Source: an uncultured Candidatus Actinomarina sp.
GTDB lineage: Bacteria > Actinomycetota > Acidimicrobiia > Actinomarinales > Actinomarinaceae
Direction: 5' to 3'
Assembly: GCA_902610815.1 (NCBI GenBank)
Contig: CACLXG010000004.1
Coordinates: 1-64,000 of the forward strand
Length of the DNA: 64,000 nt
A program made the translations under genes and the position numbers. Below are positions 44,766 through 53,736 of this stretch, in pieces. How positions within the stretch are numbered: the stretch's first letter is position 1; the number at the start of each line of letters is the position of its first letter. The notes below the pieces were generated by a model. The model had not been told where the DNA came from, did not search any database, and saw nothing but the letters and a program-made list of their open reading frames with translations.

Positions 44766-45640
44766 ATTTCATCCCTTACATATTTGAATGCTACAATTCG
44801 TGAAGGTATTGCGTGTGAAAGCTGGTCCTTGTATTTTATTTTGCTATCCTCAATAGCATCTTCAGAAATCTCAATGCCAATATTGATTGGCATTGGATGA
44901 AGAACAGCCATATCACTTTGAGATTTATTTAAAACTTCTTTTGTAAGCTGATATCTATTTATATATTCATCAAAGTTTATTTCTTCATTATCTTGTAATC
45001 TTTCTTTCTGTACTCTTAGAAGTTCAATTGCGTTAGAATTTTCAAATACCTCATCCCATGATTCATAAATTTCAAGGTCATTTTTATTGTCAGGTAATAG
45101 ATTTTTATCTGTAAAGACGCCAACTTTGAATCCTAATAAATTTAGAAGCTGTCTTCCCGATTCAAACACTCTTGAATGTTTTACATCTCCAACATAAGTT
45201 ACTGGGGTACGTTTTTCATTTATTTTATTTAAACTATACAGTGTAGATATATCAACCAGAGCTTGAGTTGGATGAGATTTATTCCCAAAACCAGCACTTA
45301 TAACAGCGATATCTTTAAATTCTCGATAATCATCAATATTATTTTCTTTTGTCCTCAATACTAGAATTTCAATACCCATAGAAACGTATGTCTCTACTTC
45401 ATGCTTAAGAATCTCCCCTTTTTGTTTTGCCGATATAACATCTGAAGATTCGAAAGTTTTGATTCCAAGTTTTTCTGCTGCTACTGCAAAAGAGAGTCTT
45501 GTTCTTGTTGAAGGTTCGTCAAACTTTAAGAGGGCCATACAGTCTAGATTTTCTAGTTTAACTTCAAGACTTCTGGTTCTTTCAATTAGATTTTCTATAT
45601 GATTTTTATTTACATCTTGAAAATCTAAAAGATGTCTCAT
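44762..45640 (-). CDS. pyrB: Aspartate carbamoyltransferase catalytic subunit
   Basis: A 292 aa enzyme that joins carbamoyl phosphate and aspartate, the committed step of pyrimidine synthesis. The carbamoyl-phosphate motif EPSTRTRLSF is near residues 40-49, HPTQALVD near 126-133, GDVKHSRVF and the aspartate-binding HPMPIN are present. It is slightly shorter than the family norm of about 305. No pyrI regulatory gene is in the window. It starts 3 nt after pyrR on the minus strand and overlaps pyrC. Confidence 0.95.
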   Translation of the reverse strand: MRHLLDFQDVNKNHIENLIERTRSLEVKLENLDCMALLKFDEPSTRTRLSFAVAAEKLGIKTFESSDVISAKQKGEILKHEVETYVSMGIEILVLRTKENNIDDYREFKDIAVISAGFGNKSHPTQALVDISTLYSLNKINEKRTPVTYVGDVKHSRVFESGRQLLNLLGFKVGVFTDKNLLPDNKNDLEIYESWDEVFENSNAIELLRVQKERLQDNEEINFDEYINRYQLTKEVLNKSQSDMAVLHPMPINIGIEISEDAIEDSKIKYKDQLSHAIPSRIVAFKYVRDEI

Positions 45641-45642
45641 TT

Positions 45643-46119
45643 CTATATAACCTCGACCTTGTCTTCATTATCTATTTCTTTCAAAAAAACGGAAACATAC
45701 TCATCTTGATTTGTCGGTATATTTTTACCCACAAATTTAGGGGTAATAGGTAATTCCCTGTGTCCTCGGTCAATTAGACATAGAAGTGAAATAGACTTCG
45801 GTCGACCAGAGTACATTACAGCTTCAATAGATGCCCTCAATGTTCTACCTGTATAGATAACATCGTCTATTAATATGACTTCTCTACCTTCAGGCGATAT
45901 ATCAAGAATATTTTTTTCTAGGTTCTTATCTAAATCATCTCTGAATGGTAAGTAATCTACTTTTCCTAAGTCATGTTTAAAGCTTTCGCTTAATAAATTA
46001 TTAGATATCCTTTGGGCTAAAAGATCTCCTCTTTTTGGTATGCCTAATAAATAAGGATTATCTGTATTTGATTCAATAATTTCTTTACTGAGGCGGAATA
46101 GAATTTTATCTATTGTCAT
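45643..46119 (-). CDS. pyrR: PyrR bifunctional regulator / uracil phosphoribosyltransferase
   Basis: A 158 aa PRTase-fold protein. The PRPP motif VILIDDVIYTGRTLRA is near residues 90-105 and GIPKRGDLLA near 26-35. In other bacteria PyrR binds the pyr mRNA leader when UMP is high and also has uracil PRTase activity. It is the first gene of the pyr operon. The leader is short: 76 nt separate it from the upstream permease gene, with AAAGGA before the ATG, and I see no match to the known PyrR binding-loop consensus. Confidence 0.93.
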   Translation of the reverse strand: MTIDKILFRLSKEIIESNTDNPYLLGIPKRGDLLAQRISNNLLSESFKHDLGKVDYLPFRDDLDKNLEKNILDISPEGREVILIDDVIYTGRTLRASIEAVMYSGRPKSISLLCLIDRGHRELPITPKFVGKNIPTNQDEYVSVFLKEIDNEDKVEVI

Positions 46120-46195
46120 ATTGTCCTTTCAATGCTCACTGACATTGTTTAAAGCTATATTTATATTAGCAAATTTGTTAAATAGATTTGATTAA

Positions 46196-47122
46196 TTATC
46201 TATTTTCTCGAAAAAACGGCACTCCAATATTTTTAGGCGCTCCTGTCTTTCCTCCTTTGTAGATTGTAAGAATCACTAAAACTAAAATCGTAATTACGTA
46301 AGGAGTTATTTTTACAATGTAAGGACTCAATTCAAAACCATAAGTCTGCAATCTTGGAACCAAAGCTTCTAGAAATCCAAATAAAATTGCACCCAGAGCA
46401 GTCCTATATGGCTTCCATCCTCCAAATATTACAAGTGCTAAAGCAATCCAGCCTCTTCCTGACGTCATGTTGTCAGTCCAATAAGGAACATAACTTAGTG
46501 TGAGATAAACCCCTGAAAGCCCTGCAAATGCCCCTCCAACACAAGTTGCAATAAATTGTGTTTTTGCAACTTTTAAACCCATTGAATCTGATGATTTAGA
46601 GTCTTCTCCAACAGCTTCGAGCCTTCTTCCAAACATTGTTCGTTTTAATAAAAAGGATGTACCTATCATTAAAACAATAGCTACATAAAAAATAATATTT
46701 TGGCTGATTAAGACTTCAATTATATTTGAAGGTTCTGTTATTGAGGTAACGCTTTCTAATTTTGTAACTAGTTTTCTTCCAACATAATTTTTTCCAAGTA
46801 ATGACGATAGTGCTAGACCTAAAATTGTAAGAATCAATCCCGAGACTGTTTGGTCTTGCTTCAAAACGACAGTAACAAGTGCATGTATTGATGCAAACAC
46901 AGACGACGACAACACACCAACTAAAACGGCAAAGAATATATTTTCTGTATTAATTGCTGTCATAAAGCCAGTTACTGCACCAACTGAGATCATACCTTCT
47001 ACACCAAGGTTGAGTATTCCAGATTTTTCGGTAATTAACTCTCCCAAAGCAGCAATGAATAATAAAGTTGCTGCTTGTAATGTTGCATTTAAAAGTCCGA
47101 TAAGTTGAATATCAATCATCAT
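46196..47122 (-). CDS. Nucleoside ABC transporter permease (YufQ/NupQ-like)
   Basis: A 308 aa integral membrane subunit of the BMP-type nucleoside importer, with about eight to ten helices. The N-terminal GELITEKSGILNLGVEGMI is a hallmark of these permeases (BPD_transp_2 family), and the GLSGVYLTLSYVPYW and FGGWKPYRTALGAILFG segments are also typical. It overlaps the other permease by 11 nt. The set of binding protein, ATPase and two permeases lies directly before the pyr operon on the same strand, so nucleoside salvage and pyrimidine synthesis sit together. Confidence 0.92.
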   Translation of the reverse strand: MMIDIQLIGLLNATLQAATLLFIAALGELITEKSGILNLGVEGMISVGAVTGFMTAINTENIFFAVLVGVLSSSVFASIHALVTVVLKQDQTVSGLILTILGLALSSLLGKNYVGRKLVTKLESVTSITEPSNIIEVLISQNIIFYVAIVLMIGTSFLLKRTMFGRRLEAVGEDSKSSDSMGLKVAKTQFIATCVGGAFAGLSGVYLTLSYVPYWTDNMTSGRGWIALALVIFGGWKPYRTALGAILFGFLEALVPRLQTYGFELSPYIVKITPYVITILVLVILTIYKGGKTGAPKNIGVPFFRENR

Positions 47123-48170
47123 CTACTCTCTTTATTTGATAATTAAAGAAAAATTGAATAATAAGCGCACCAAAAAGTGTCGAAGCCTGAATTATATCTG
47201 CAATATAAGTACTTACTCCAATTGTTTGAATTACAGATCCACCAATTGAGAGAGCACCAAATAAAGACCCAACCAAGAAAATTCCAAATGGTCTCATGCC
47301 AGTAATTGCGGCAACAATTATTGCAGTGTATCCAAAACCTTGCGAAATTCCAGTTGAGACTCTGTGTGTTTGGCTTAACAATTCAATAGCACCAGCAAGT
47401 CCAGCAAAACCTCCGCCAATCAACATGGCAATAAAAGCTTTTTGTTTTGCATTAATTCCTGCATAAACAGCAGTCATTGCAGACCCACCTGCAATTCTCA
47501 TTTCAAAACCAAATACAGATTTATTTTTTAGATAATGAGCTAAGAAAGTAAAAAGTATACATATCAAAAATCCAAAACTCAGCTTTCCAAATATTGTCGG
47601 TAAAAATACTTCCTCACCGACATATGCTGCTGCTGGAAAATTTAAAGACTTAGGATCTTTCCATGGACCATTAATAAGATAAATTGTCACACCAAAAACT
47701 ATATAGTTTGTTAATAGTGTCGTAATAATTTCATTTACTCCAAAAACTACTTTTGTAATTGCTGGTATCAGTATGCAAACTGATCCACCAACAAAACCAG
47801 CTAATAGCAGAACGAGAATATGAAATGAGGGGCTGTTAAATTGAGTATTTATGTAAATAAAGTTTACTGCAATCGCTCCTAGGAAAATTTGGCCTTCTGC
47901 ACCGATATTCCATAACTTGACAGAATTAATAATTGAAATTCCCAGACCAGCAAGTATAAGTGGTATCGCTTTATTTAAAGATGAGCTTAAGCTCTTAATA
48001 CTTCCCACAGAAAGTCTTAACATTAATGAAAAAGTATCAATTGGATTTTTGTCCTGTATTAGTAAAATTATCGAACCAATAATTATTGCAATTATAAATC
48101 CTATTAAAAAAGAGTAAAAAGTTGATAGTTCATTTACTGTTTGTCGTTTAAAAAGTTTTAAGTTATTCAA
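47112..48170 (-). CDS. Nucleoside ABC transporter permease (YufP/NupP-like)
   Basis: A 352 aa integral membrane permease, the first of two in the nucleoside importer. About ten hydrophobic helices are visible. KLWNIGAEGQIFLGAIAV and the downstream GGGFAGLAGAIELL and GQ..GYTAIIVA-like segments mark the BPD_transp_2 family used by RbsC- and YufP-type transporters. It overlaps the ATPase gene by 8 nt and the second permease by 11 nt, so the operon is tightly coupled. Confidence 0.92.
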   Translation of the reverse strand: MNNLKLFKRQTVNELSTFYSFLIGFIIAIIIGSIILLIQDKNPIDTFSLMLRLSVGSIKSLSSSLNKAIPLILAGLGISIINSVKLWNIGAEGQIFLGAIAVNFIYINTQFNSPSFHILVLLLAGFVGGSVCILIPAITKVVFGVNEIITTLLTNYIVFGVTIYLINGPWKDPKSLNFPAAAYVGEEVFLPTIFGKLSFGFLICILFTFLAHYLKNKSVFGFEMRIAGGSAMTAVYAGINAKQKAFIAMLIGGGFAGLAGAIELLSQTHRVSTGISQGFGYTAIIVAAITGMRPFGIFLVGSLFGALSIGGSVIQTIGVSTYIADIIQASTLFGALIIQFFFNYQIKRVDDD

Positions 48171-49659
48171 TTACACCTGCCATCGCAAGACCAACATTAT
48201 TAATATCTGCAGTATCAATGTCTAATGATTTTACAATTTTTCCTTCATACATAACATGGAGACGATTGCTTAATTTGAATAATTCATCAAGATCCTCTGA
48301 AATCAATAAAATAGCCGATCCCATATCTCTTTGATCCACTAGCAAGGTATGAATAGCCTCTACAGCATTTACATCTAGACCTCTCGTTGGTTGTGATGCA
48401 ATAATTACTTCTGGATTACTGACCAACTCTCTTCCCATTAATAACTTCTGCATATTTCCACCTGATAAAGTTGATATTTCGGCTTTTGAATTGGGGGCTT
48501 TAATTGAAAATTTTTTAATCAAACTTTCAAGATAAGTTTCAGTTTTAGATCTAGAGAGATGTGGACCCAGTCTTGTTTTGAAATAGTCTCTCACTATTGA
48601 ATTGTCTAAAACAGAAACACCTGGTGCTAATCCTACACCAAGCCTATTTTCAGGAATGTAAGACAAATTAAGTTTTTTTCGAGACTTAACACCTTTTTGA
48701 GAAACATCTTTATTATTAATGATTATTTTTCCAGAATAATCACTCTCAATACCACTAATAATATTTGCAAGTTCTACTTGTCCATTTCCAGATACTCCTG
48801 CAATGCCAAGAATTTCACCTGCTTTTATTTCTAAATTAATGTCTTCTAAAATTTTATAGTTACTTACTTTATCGATATATTCGATTGACTCAACACTTAA
48901 TTTTGTATCTCCAGTCTTATTTGATTTATCGATAATTGATTTTTGTATTCTCCCCATCATTAATTCAACAAGATTATCGTCAGTAACATTTACTGTTGAA
49001 AGATCTTCAGCAACCATCTTTCCATTTTTCATTACAAAAACTTTTTCTGTAAAATCTCTGATTTCTTTAAGTTTATGAGAAATCAATACAATTGTTTTTT
49101 CATCTTCCTCTGATAATCTTTCTAGAGAAATCCTTAGTTGGTCTGTTTCTTGAGGTGTCAAAACAGCAGTTGGTTCGTCCAAAAGCATTATGTTGCTATT
49201 TTTAAAAATTAATTTCATTATTTCAATTTTCTGTTTTTCTCCAACTGAAAGTTGTGCAATTAATTTTTCAGGGCTTACAGACAAAGAAAATATTTCACAA
49301 TATTTCTCATATGCTTCTTTGAAATTATCTTTATATATATTTGCTTTTGAAAGTGTTAAGTTGTCTTTAATACTAAAACTTTCTATCAGTCTAAATTCTT
49401 GGTGTACCATTCCAATTCCAAGTTCTGATGCAGACTCAGGATCAAGACTTTTTTGTTTAATATCATTAATGAATATGCTTCCTTTTTCAGGTTGATAAAT
49501 TCCAGAAAGTATATTCATTAATGATGATTTACCTGCACCATTTTCACCAAGTAAACCGTGAATTTTTCCTTTTTGAAGATAGAAGTTTACATCCTCAAGA
49601 GCTTTTACATTTCCAAATGATTTTGAAATATTTTTTACTTCGAGAATATATTTTTTCAT
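48163..49659 (-). CDS. Nucleoside ABC transporter ATPase (double-NBD, YufO/RbsA-like)
   Basis: A 498 aa ATPase with two nucleotide-binding domains in one chain. The first has Walker A GENGAGKSS, signature LSVGEKQK and Walker B MLLDEPTAVL. The second has a degenerate Walker A (GVSGNGQ), signature LSGGNMQK and Walker B with SQPTRGLD, as usual for sugar/nucleoside importers of the RbsA-YufO class. It is separated from the binding-protein gene by a hairpin terminator at 49675-49706, and overlaps the first permease gene. Confidence 0.94.
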   Translation of the reverse strand: MKKYILEVKNISKSFGNVKALEDVNFYLQKGKIHGLLGENGAGKSSLMNILSGIYQPEKGSIFINDIKQKSLDPESASELGIGMVHQEFRLIESFSIKDNLTLSKANIYKDNFKEAYEKYCEIFSLSVSPEKLIAQLSVGEKQKIEIMKLIFKNSNIMLLDEPTAVLTPQETDQLRISLERLSEEDEKTIVLISHKLKEIRDFTEKVFVMKNGKMVAEDLSTVNVTDDNLVELMMGRIQKSIIDKSNKTGDTKLSVESIEYIDKVSNYKILEDINLEIKAGEILGIAGVSGNGQVELANIISGIESDYSGKIIINNKDVSQKGVKSRKKLNLSYIPENRLGVGLAPGVSVLDNSIVRDYFKTRLGPHLSRSKTETYLESLIKKFSIKAPNSKAEISTLSGGNMQKLLMGRELVSNPEVIIASQPTRGLDVNAVEAIHTLLVDQRDMGSAILLISEDLDELFKLSNRLHVMYEGKIVKSLDIDTADINNVGLAMAGVIE

Positions 49660-49674
49660 TTATTAAAAGTAGTA

Positions 49675-49706
49675 AAAACACTCCAGCATTAAAGCTGGAG
49701 TGTTTT
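49675..49706 (-). terminator. Hairpin terminator between nucleoside-binding-protein and ATPase genes
   Basis: A perfect 13 bp stem (AAAACACTCCAGC at 49675-49687, GCTGGAGTGTTTT at 49694-49706) with a 6 nt loop. On the minus strand it is followed by TACTACTTTT, so the U tract is made of the stem end plus interrupted T. It starts 11 nt after the binding-protein stop and ends 15 nt before the ATPase start, the same placing as the hairpin at 15589 in the sugar operon. Confidence 0.85.
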
Positions 49707-49717
49707 AAAAATAATTG

Positions 49718-50725
49718 TTATGGGTTAACTGTACCAATAACGTTATCGATAAACTCTTCCTCAATTATTGGAGGATCAAATTCTCCAGCAATCATTGCAA
49801 GAACTTTACTTCTTATGTCACCCGAGACGACTCCATCAACAGTTCCTTGCTCTTCATACCAAGATACAAGTCCTGTTTCCATTCCGCCCCAGTATGCGCC
49901 ACCTGCAAATTCATCATTGATAATTGAATTTACAACATCAACATAATATGGACCCCAGTCCCAAACAGGTGCTCCAACAAATGCTCCTGGAGCTGCTTCT
50001 TTTCCATAAACAGTGTTGTATGAAATCCACTTTGCTCCATTAGCTTCAGCAACTACACCAGTTGATGGTGAGTCTTGATGTTGTGCTAATACGTCTACAC
50101 CAGTTTCAATTAAAGCATTTGCTGCTTGTGTTTCTTCTTCTGGACCAAACCAGGTAAAAGTCCAAACAACTTCTACTGTTGCATCAGGATTTACTTCCTT
50201 AACCCCAGTAGCAAAAGCATTAATTCCTCTTATAACTTCTGGAATTGGGAAAGCTGCTACATAGCCAATTTTGTTGGTTTCTGTTAATGAACCAGCAGCC
50301 ATACCTGAAGCGTATCTTGGTTGATACATCTTTCCAAAGTAGTTTCCAAAGTTACTATCGTTACTTAAATAACCTGAGCAATGTAAAAATATGACGTCTG
50401 GATATTCCTCAGCCATTTCTGCCATTGCATCAATGTAACCAAATGTTGTTCCAAAAATTATATTGTAACCTTGCTCAATATAGGCTTCTGCAACTGTTCT
50501 GAATTCTGTAGCATCTTCTGGGATAAGCTCTGTATAAGCTGTTTCAATTCCAGTTTCATCCGCTAAGAACTGTCTTCCTACATCATGTGCTTGTGACCAG
50601 CCACCATCGTCTGCTGGACCTACATACACAAATGCAGCTTTGTAATCGTCTACGTCTGCGGCTCCCCCGCAGGCCATAGCAAGAATACTGATAATAAGTA
50701 GGCCTACCGCCCAACTTCTTCGCAT
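49718..50725 (-). CDS. BMP-family nucleoside-binding lipoprotein
   Basis: A 335 aa extracytoplasmic binding protein of the BMP (Med/TmpC/PnrA) family. The lipobox LAMAC ends a signal peptide with C19 as lipid anchor. AAFVYVGPADDGGWSQAHDVGR and GTTFGYIDAMAEMA match the family start, where an aspartate and aromatic residues hold the nucleoside. It has an ideal AAAAGGAGG ribosome site. It opens the nucleoside importer operon on the minus strand, and a possible -10 (TATACT) lies about 20 nt before the ribosome site. A hairpin after the stop suggests it is made in excess. Confidence 0.92.
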   Translation of the reverse strand: MRRSWAVGLLIISILAMACGGAADVDDYKAAFVYVGPADDGGWSQAHDVGRQFLADETGIETAYTELIPEDATEFRTVAEAYIEQGYNIIFGTTFGYIDAMAEMAEEYPDVIFLHCSGYLSNDSNFGNYFGKMYQPRYASGMAAGSLTETNKIGYVAAFPIPEVIRGINAFATGVKEVNPDATVEVVWTFTWFGPEEETQAANALIETGVDVLAQHQDSPSTGVVAEANGAKWISYNTVYGKEAAPGAFVGAPVWDWGPYYVDVVNSIINDEFAGGAYWGGMETGLVSWYEEQGTVDGVVSGDIRSKVLAMIAGEFDPPIIEEEFIDNVIGTVNP

Positions 50726-50852
50726 CCTTACCTCCTTTTCATACGATTAGTATAGAACAAGCTCAATCTACGCCTTTGATTTTGGATTAAAAATTTATTA
50801 AATAATTTCGCCGTTCACTTTTAAATCTTTGATAAAATTAACACTTACGAAA

Positions 50853-51314
50853 ATGGATAAATTAATTTACACATGGGAACAACAAATCGAAGACACAAAT
50901 TTAATTTGTGAAAAAATTGCTGAAGATAATTTTAAACCAGATGTAATTGTTGGTATAAGTAGAGGTGGATTAATTCCTGGGGTAATGATATCTCACAAAT
51001 TAAACATTCCATTCAAGCCAGTACATGCATCAACGAGAGATTTTCCGCACTGGGAAAATTATCTTCCAAAATCAAATGATTCCAAAGTTTTAATAGTTGA
51101 TGATATATGTGACAGTGGAGAAACGTTTGTACGCTTATCAAATTACATAAAAGAGAATATCAATCATGAGTGCGAGGTTCGATTTTCAGCATTATGGTGG
51201 AATAACGAATGCGATTTTGAACCCCATTACTACACAAGAGATATAGCAAAAGATACTTCACCAGTATGGATATTTTTCCCACATGAAAATTGGTGGGAAG
51301 GCTCAATCAGCTAA
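50853..51314 (+). CDS. Purine-type phosphoribosyltransferase
   Basis: A 153 aa type I PRTase. The PRPP motif VLIVDDICDSGETF is near residues 84-97 and the loop VGISRGGLIPGVM near 34-46. The C-terminal VWIFFPHENWWEG resembles hypoxanthine/xanthine PRTases that end in a PW-E pattern. It would salvage a purine base using PRPP. I chose the ATG at 50853; a TTG at 50829 is weaker. A TGATAAAAT -10-like stretch directly upstream (50830-50838) could give a nearly leaderless mRNA. It is divergent from the nucleoside importer. It overlaps convergent sufE by 12 nt. Confidence 0.82.
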   Translation: MDKLIYTWEQQIEDTNLICEKIAEDNFKPDVIVGISRGGLIPGVMISHKLNIPFKPVHASTRDFPHWENYLPKSNDSKVLIVDDICDSGETFVRLSNYIKENINHECEVRFSALWWNNECDFEPHYYTRDIAKDTSPVWIFFPHENWWEGSIS

Positions 51315-51716
51315 TTTTTGGGAAACTTCCTTAATAGTTTTAAGCATACTGAAAGCACCGTTTCTTCTAGCAGGACTTAAAATTACACCAAGTTCGAATT
51401 CTTCCATCAGGTCAATATTAGAATTAGCGATATCACTGGGAGATTCATCAGAGTAAATTGAAGCTATTAAGGTGACAAGCCCTTTAGCAATTAATGCATC
51501 TGAATCACTTTTAAAAAATATTTTGTCTTCTTTTTCTTCAGGAACTAACCAAACTTGGCTTTGACATCCATTAACTTTAAATTCATCAATTCTAAGTTCC
51601 TCAGGAAAATCTTCGCTATTTTTTGCTTGTTCGATTAAATACTGATACTTTTCTTGCGCATTTGGAAACAAAGCAAGCATTTTTTTGTAATCATCAACTT
51701 TTTCTTGAATACTCAT
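51303..51716 (-). CDS. sufE: Sulfur acceptor protein SufE
   Basis: A 137 aa protein that takes persulfide sulfur from SufS and delivers it to SufBCD. The active cysteine is in VNGCQSQVW near residue 50, followed by the conserved FKSDSDALIAKGL block. This cell uses SufE and not the Zn-dependent SufU that many actinobacteria encode in suf operons. It starts 1 nt after sufS on the minus strand and overlaps the convergent PRTase gene by 12 nt. Confidence 0.95.
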   Translation of the reverse strand: MSIQEKVDDYKKMLALFPNAQEKYQYLIEQAKNSEDFPEELRIDEFKVNGCQSQVWLVPEEKEDKIFFKSDSDALIAKGLVTLIASIYSDESPSDIANSNIDLMEEFELGVILSPARRNGAFSMLKTIKEVSQKLAD

Positions 51717-51717
51717 G

Positions 51718-52938
51718 TTATGTTAATATTTTTATACTTTCCTCAATTGCATCAGACAAAATATCAAAATCTTCTTCATTATTATAAATATAGCCAGTAG
51801 CTCTAAAGGTAGCGTCAAGATTTAATTTCCTGTGAAATGGTTGAACACAGTGGTGCCCTGCACGCACTGCAACTCCAAATGTGTCTAACATTAAAGAAAC
51901 ATCAGTAGAATGAACCCCCTCCACACTCATTGCAAAAGTACAGCCAGCTAAATTAGAGTTTGTATGAACAATATTCAAGCGATCGATATTTTCTAATTTA
52001 TTTTTTGCATATAGTCGCAGCTCATCTGAATGTTTTTCAACATTTTTCATATCTAATTTAGTCAAATAATCGACTGCAGCCCCTAAGCCAATCGCTTCTA
52101 CGTATGGAGGAGTGCCAGCTTCAAATTTATGTGGAATTGGAGCCCAAGTCGCAGTTTCATAGAAAACTTCTTCAATCATATCTCCACCACCATAAACTGG
52201 ATCTAATTTCTCAAGCAATTCTTTCCTGCCCCAAACAACGCCAATCCCAGTTGGCCCCAACATTTTATGTCCTGATACACAAATAAAATCAATTCCTAAA
52301 TCTTGTACATCAATTTTTCTGTGTGGAACTAGTTGAGCACCATCAACTATATATAGTGCATTTGTTTTTTCTCTAATTAGTGAATTTAGTTTTTTTATGT
52401 CTGGGAGCATTCCTGACATATTTGATTCTCCAACTATAGAAACTACTTTAGTGTTTGAACTTAAGAGATTTTCAAAATGCTCAATGTCTAAGGTAAATGA
52501 CTCAGTTATATTTACATATTTGATTTTTAGATTATATTTATCTGCAGCCATTTGCCATGGAATTATATTTGCATGATGTTCAATTTCTGAAAGAATGATT
52601 TCATCTCCGGGATTTAAATCTTTACAAATAGAATTTGCTAAAAAATTAAACCCCTCTGTACAACCTTTTGTAAAAATAATTTCATCTGAGGAATAAGCAT
52701 TAATAAAATCTTTAAGCTTGTTTCTCACATCTTCATATTTTGCCGTAGTTTCTGATGAGAGAACATAGGTACCCCTATGAACATTTGCGTTAATATTTGA
52801 ATATACATTTGACATTTCATTAATAACAACTTCTGGTTTTTGAGACGTTGCACCAGAATCTAAATAAGTCAATCTTTTTCCATTAATTTCTCTTTCAAAA
52901 ATTGGGAAATCTTTTTTAAGATCAGTTACTTTTATCAT
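51718..52938 (-). CDS. sufS: Cysteine desulfurase SufS
   Basis: A 406 aa PLP-dependent enzyme that strips sulfur from cysteine. The PLP lysine is in SGHKMLGPTGIGVVWG near residue 224, and the active cysteine is in RAGHHCVQP near residue 361, the group II (SufS) arrangement. SATSQKPEVV and DGAQLVPH are also typical. It overlaps sufC copy 2 by 4 nt and precedes sufE, forming the second suf cluster. No sufU is present. Confidence 0.96.
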   Translation of the reverse strand: MIKVTDLKKDFPIFEREINGKRLTYLDSGATSQKPEVVINEMSNVYSNINANVHRGTYVLSSETTAKYEDVRNKLKDFINAYSSDEIIFTKGCTEGFNFLANSICKDLNPGDEIILSEIEHHANIIPWQMAADKYNLKIKYVNITESFTLDIEHFENLLSSNTKVVSIVGESNMSGMLPDIKKLNSLIREKTNALYIVDGAQLVPHRKIDVQDLGIDFICVSGHKMLGPTGIGVVWGRKELLEKLDPVYGGGDMIEEVFYETATWAPIPHKFEAGTPPYVEAIGLGAAVDYLTKLDMKNVEKHSDELRLYAKNKLENIDRLNIVHTNSNLAGCTFAMSVEGVHSTDVSLMLDTFGVAVRAGHHCVQPFHRKLNLDATFRATGYIYNNEEDFDILSDAIEESIKILT

Positions 52939-53660
52939 AAGTATGTTTCATATCCTTCTTTTTCAAGTTTTTCAGATAATTCAACTCCACCAGATTCAAC
53001 AATTGACCCATCGACAAAAACATGGACGAAGTCAGGTTTTATATATTCCAATAGTCTCTGATAGTGGGTTACAACTAAATAGCCTTTATCATCAGTTTTT
53101 AATTTACTTACACCCTCACCAACAACTTTTAACCCATCTACATCTAATCCAGAATCAGTTTCATCTAAAACTGCGAGCTTTGGATTGAGTACAGCTAGTT
53201 GAAGAATTTCATTTCTCTTTCTTTCTCCACCAGAAAATCCTTCATTTAAATATCTATCAGCGAAATCTGCAGACAAGCCTAGCTGTTCCATTGCTTCTGC
53301 AACTTTTAATCTAAGTTCAAGTGTCGTGTACTCAGTTTCTTCAATATTAGAAAGTGCTGTTTTAAGCATATTTACTATTGTTACTCCTGGAATTGATTCC
53401 GGATATTGAAATGCGAGAAACATACCTAACTTTGCTCTGTTGTCTACAGGTTCTTCAGTGATATCTTCACCTTCAAATATTACAGATCCTTCAGTAACCT
53501 CATAAACTGGATTTCCCATAACGACATTTGCCAAGGTAGATTTACCGGAACCATTTGGTCCCATAATTGCGTGTACTTCGCCTGGGTTAATTTTTAAGTC
53601 AACACCTTTTAAAATTTCGGCACCTTCAACTTCTGCGTGTAAATTTTTAATTTCTAACAT
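52935..53660 (-). CDS. sufC: Fe-S cluster assembly ATPase SufC (copy 2)
   Basis: A 241 aa ABC ATPase, the more canonical of the two SufC proteins. Walker A GPNGSGKST at about 35-43, FQYPESIPGV, the signature EGFSGGERKRNEILQLA, Walker B LAVLDETDSGLDVDGL and VTHYQR are intact. I chose the ATG at 53660, where similarity begins; an upstream start would add ten residues. It is co-transcribed with sufS and sufE, about 17 kb from sufB and sufD. A short palindrome covers its start codon. Confidence 0.94.
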   Translation of the reverse strand: MLEIKNLHAEVEGAEILKGVDLKINPGEVHAIMGPNGSGKSTLANVVMGNPVYEVTEGSVIFEGEDITEEPVDNRAKLGMFLAFQYPESIPGVTIVNMLKTALSNIEETEYTTLELRLKVAEAMEQLGLSADFADRYLNEGFSGGERKRNEILQLAVLNPKLAVLDETDSGLDVDGLKVVGEGVSKLKTDDKGYLVVTHYQRLLEYIKPDFVHVFVDGSIVESGGVELSEKLEKEGYETYL

Positions 53661-53736
53661 AACATCTATGTTAATTATGATTTGAAACAAGTTAAATATG
53701 ATTAGCGAAATAAAAAATAAAAATTACAATTAGATA

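Noticed and set aside
49521-49946. Plus-strand frame of 141 codons opposite the nucleoside ATPase and binding-protein genes
   Set aside because: Crosses two well-supported genes and a terminator on the other strand and has no recognisable protein features.
53660-53673. Palindrome TAACAT-CT-ATGTTA over the start codon of sufC copy 2
   Set aside because: Six base-pair arms of A/T-rich sequence are expected by chance here, and position over a start codon is unusual for an operator; left as a note in the gene entry.
53681-53697. Possible second copy of the TTTGAAC-N3-GTTCAAA palindrome before acyl-CoA dehydrogenase
   Set aside because: TTTGAAACAAGTTAAAT matches only part of the right arm and is not itself symmetric.
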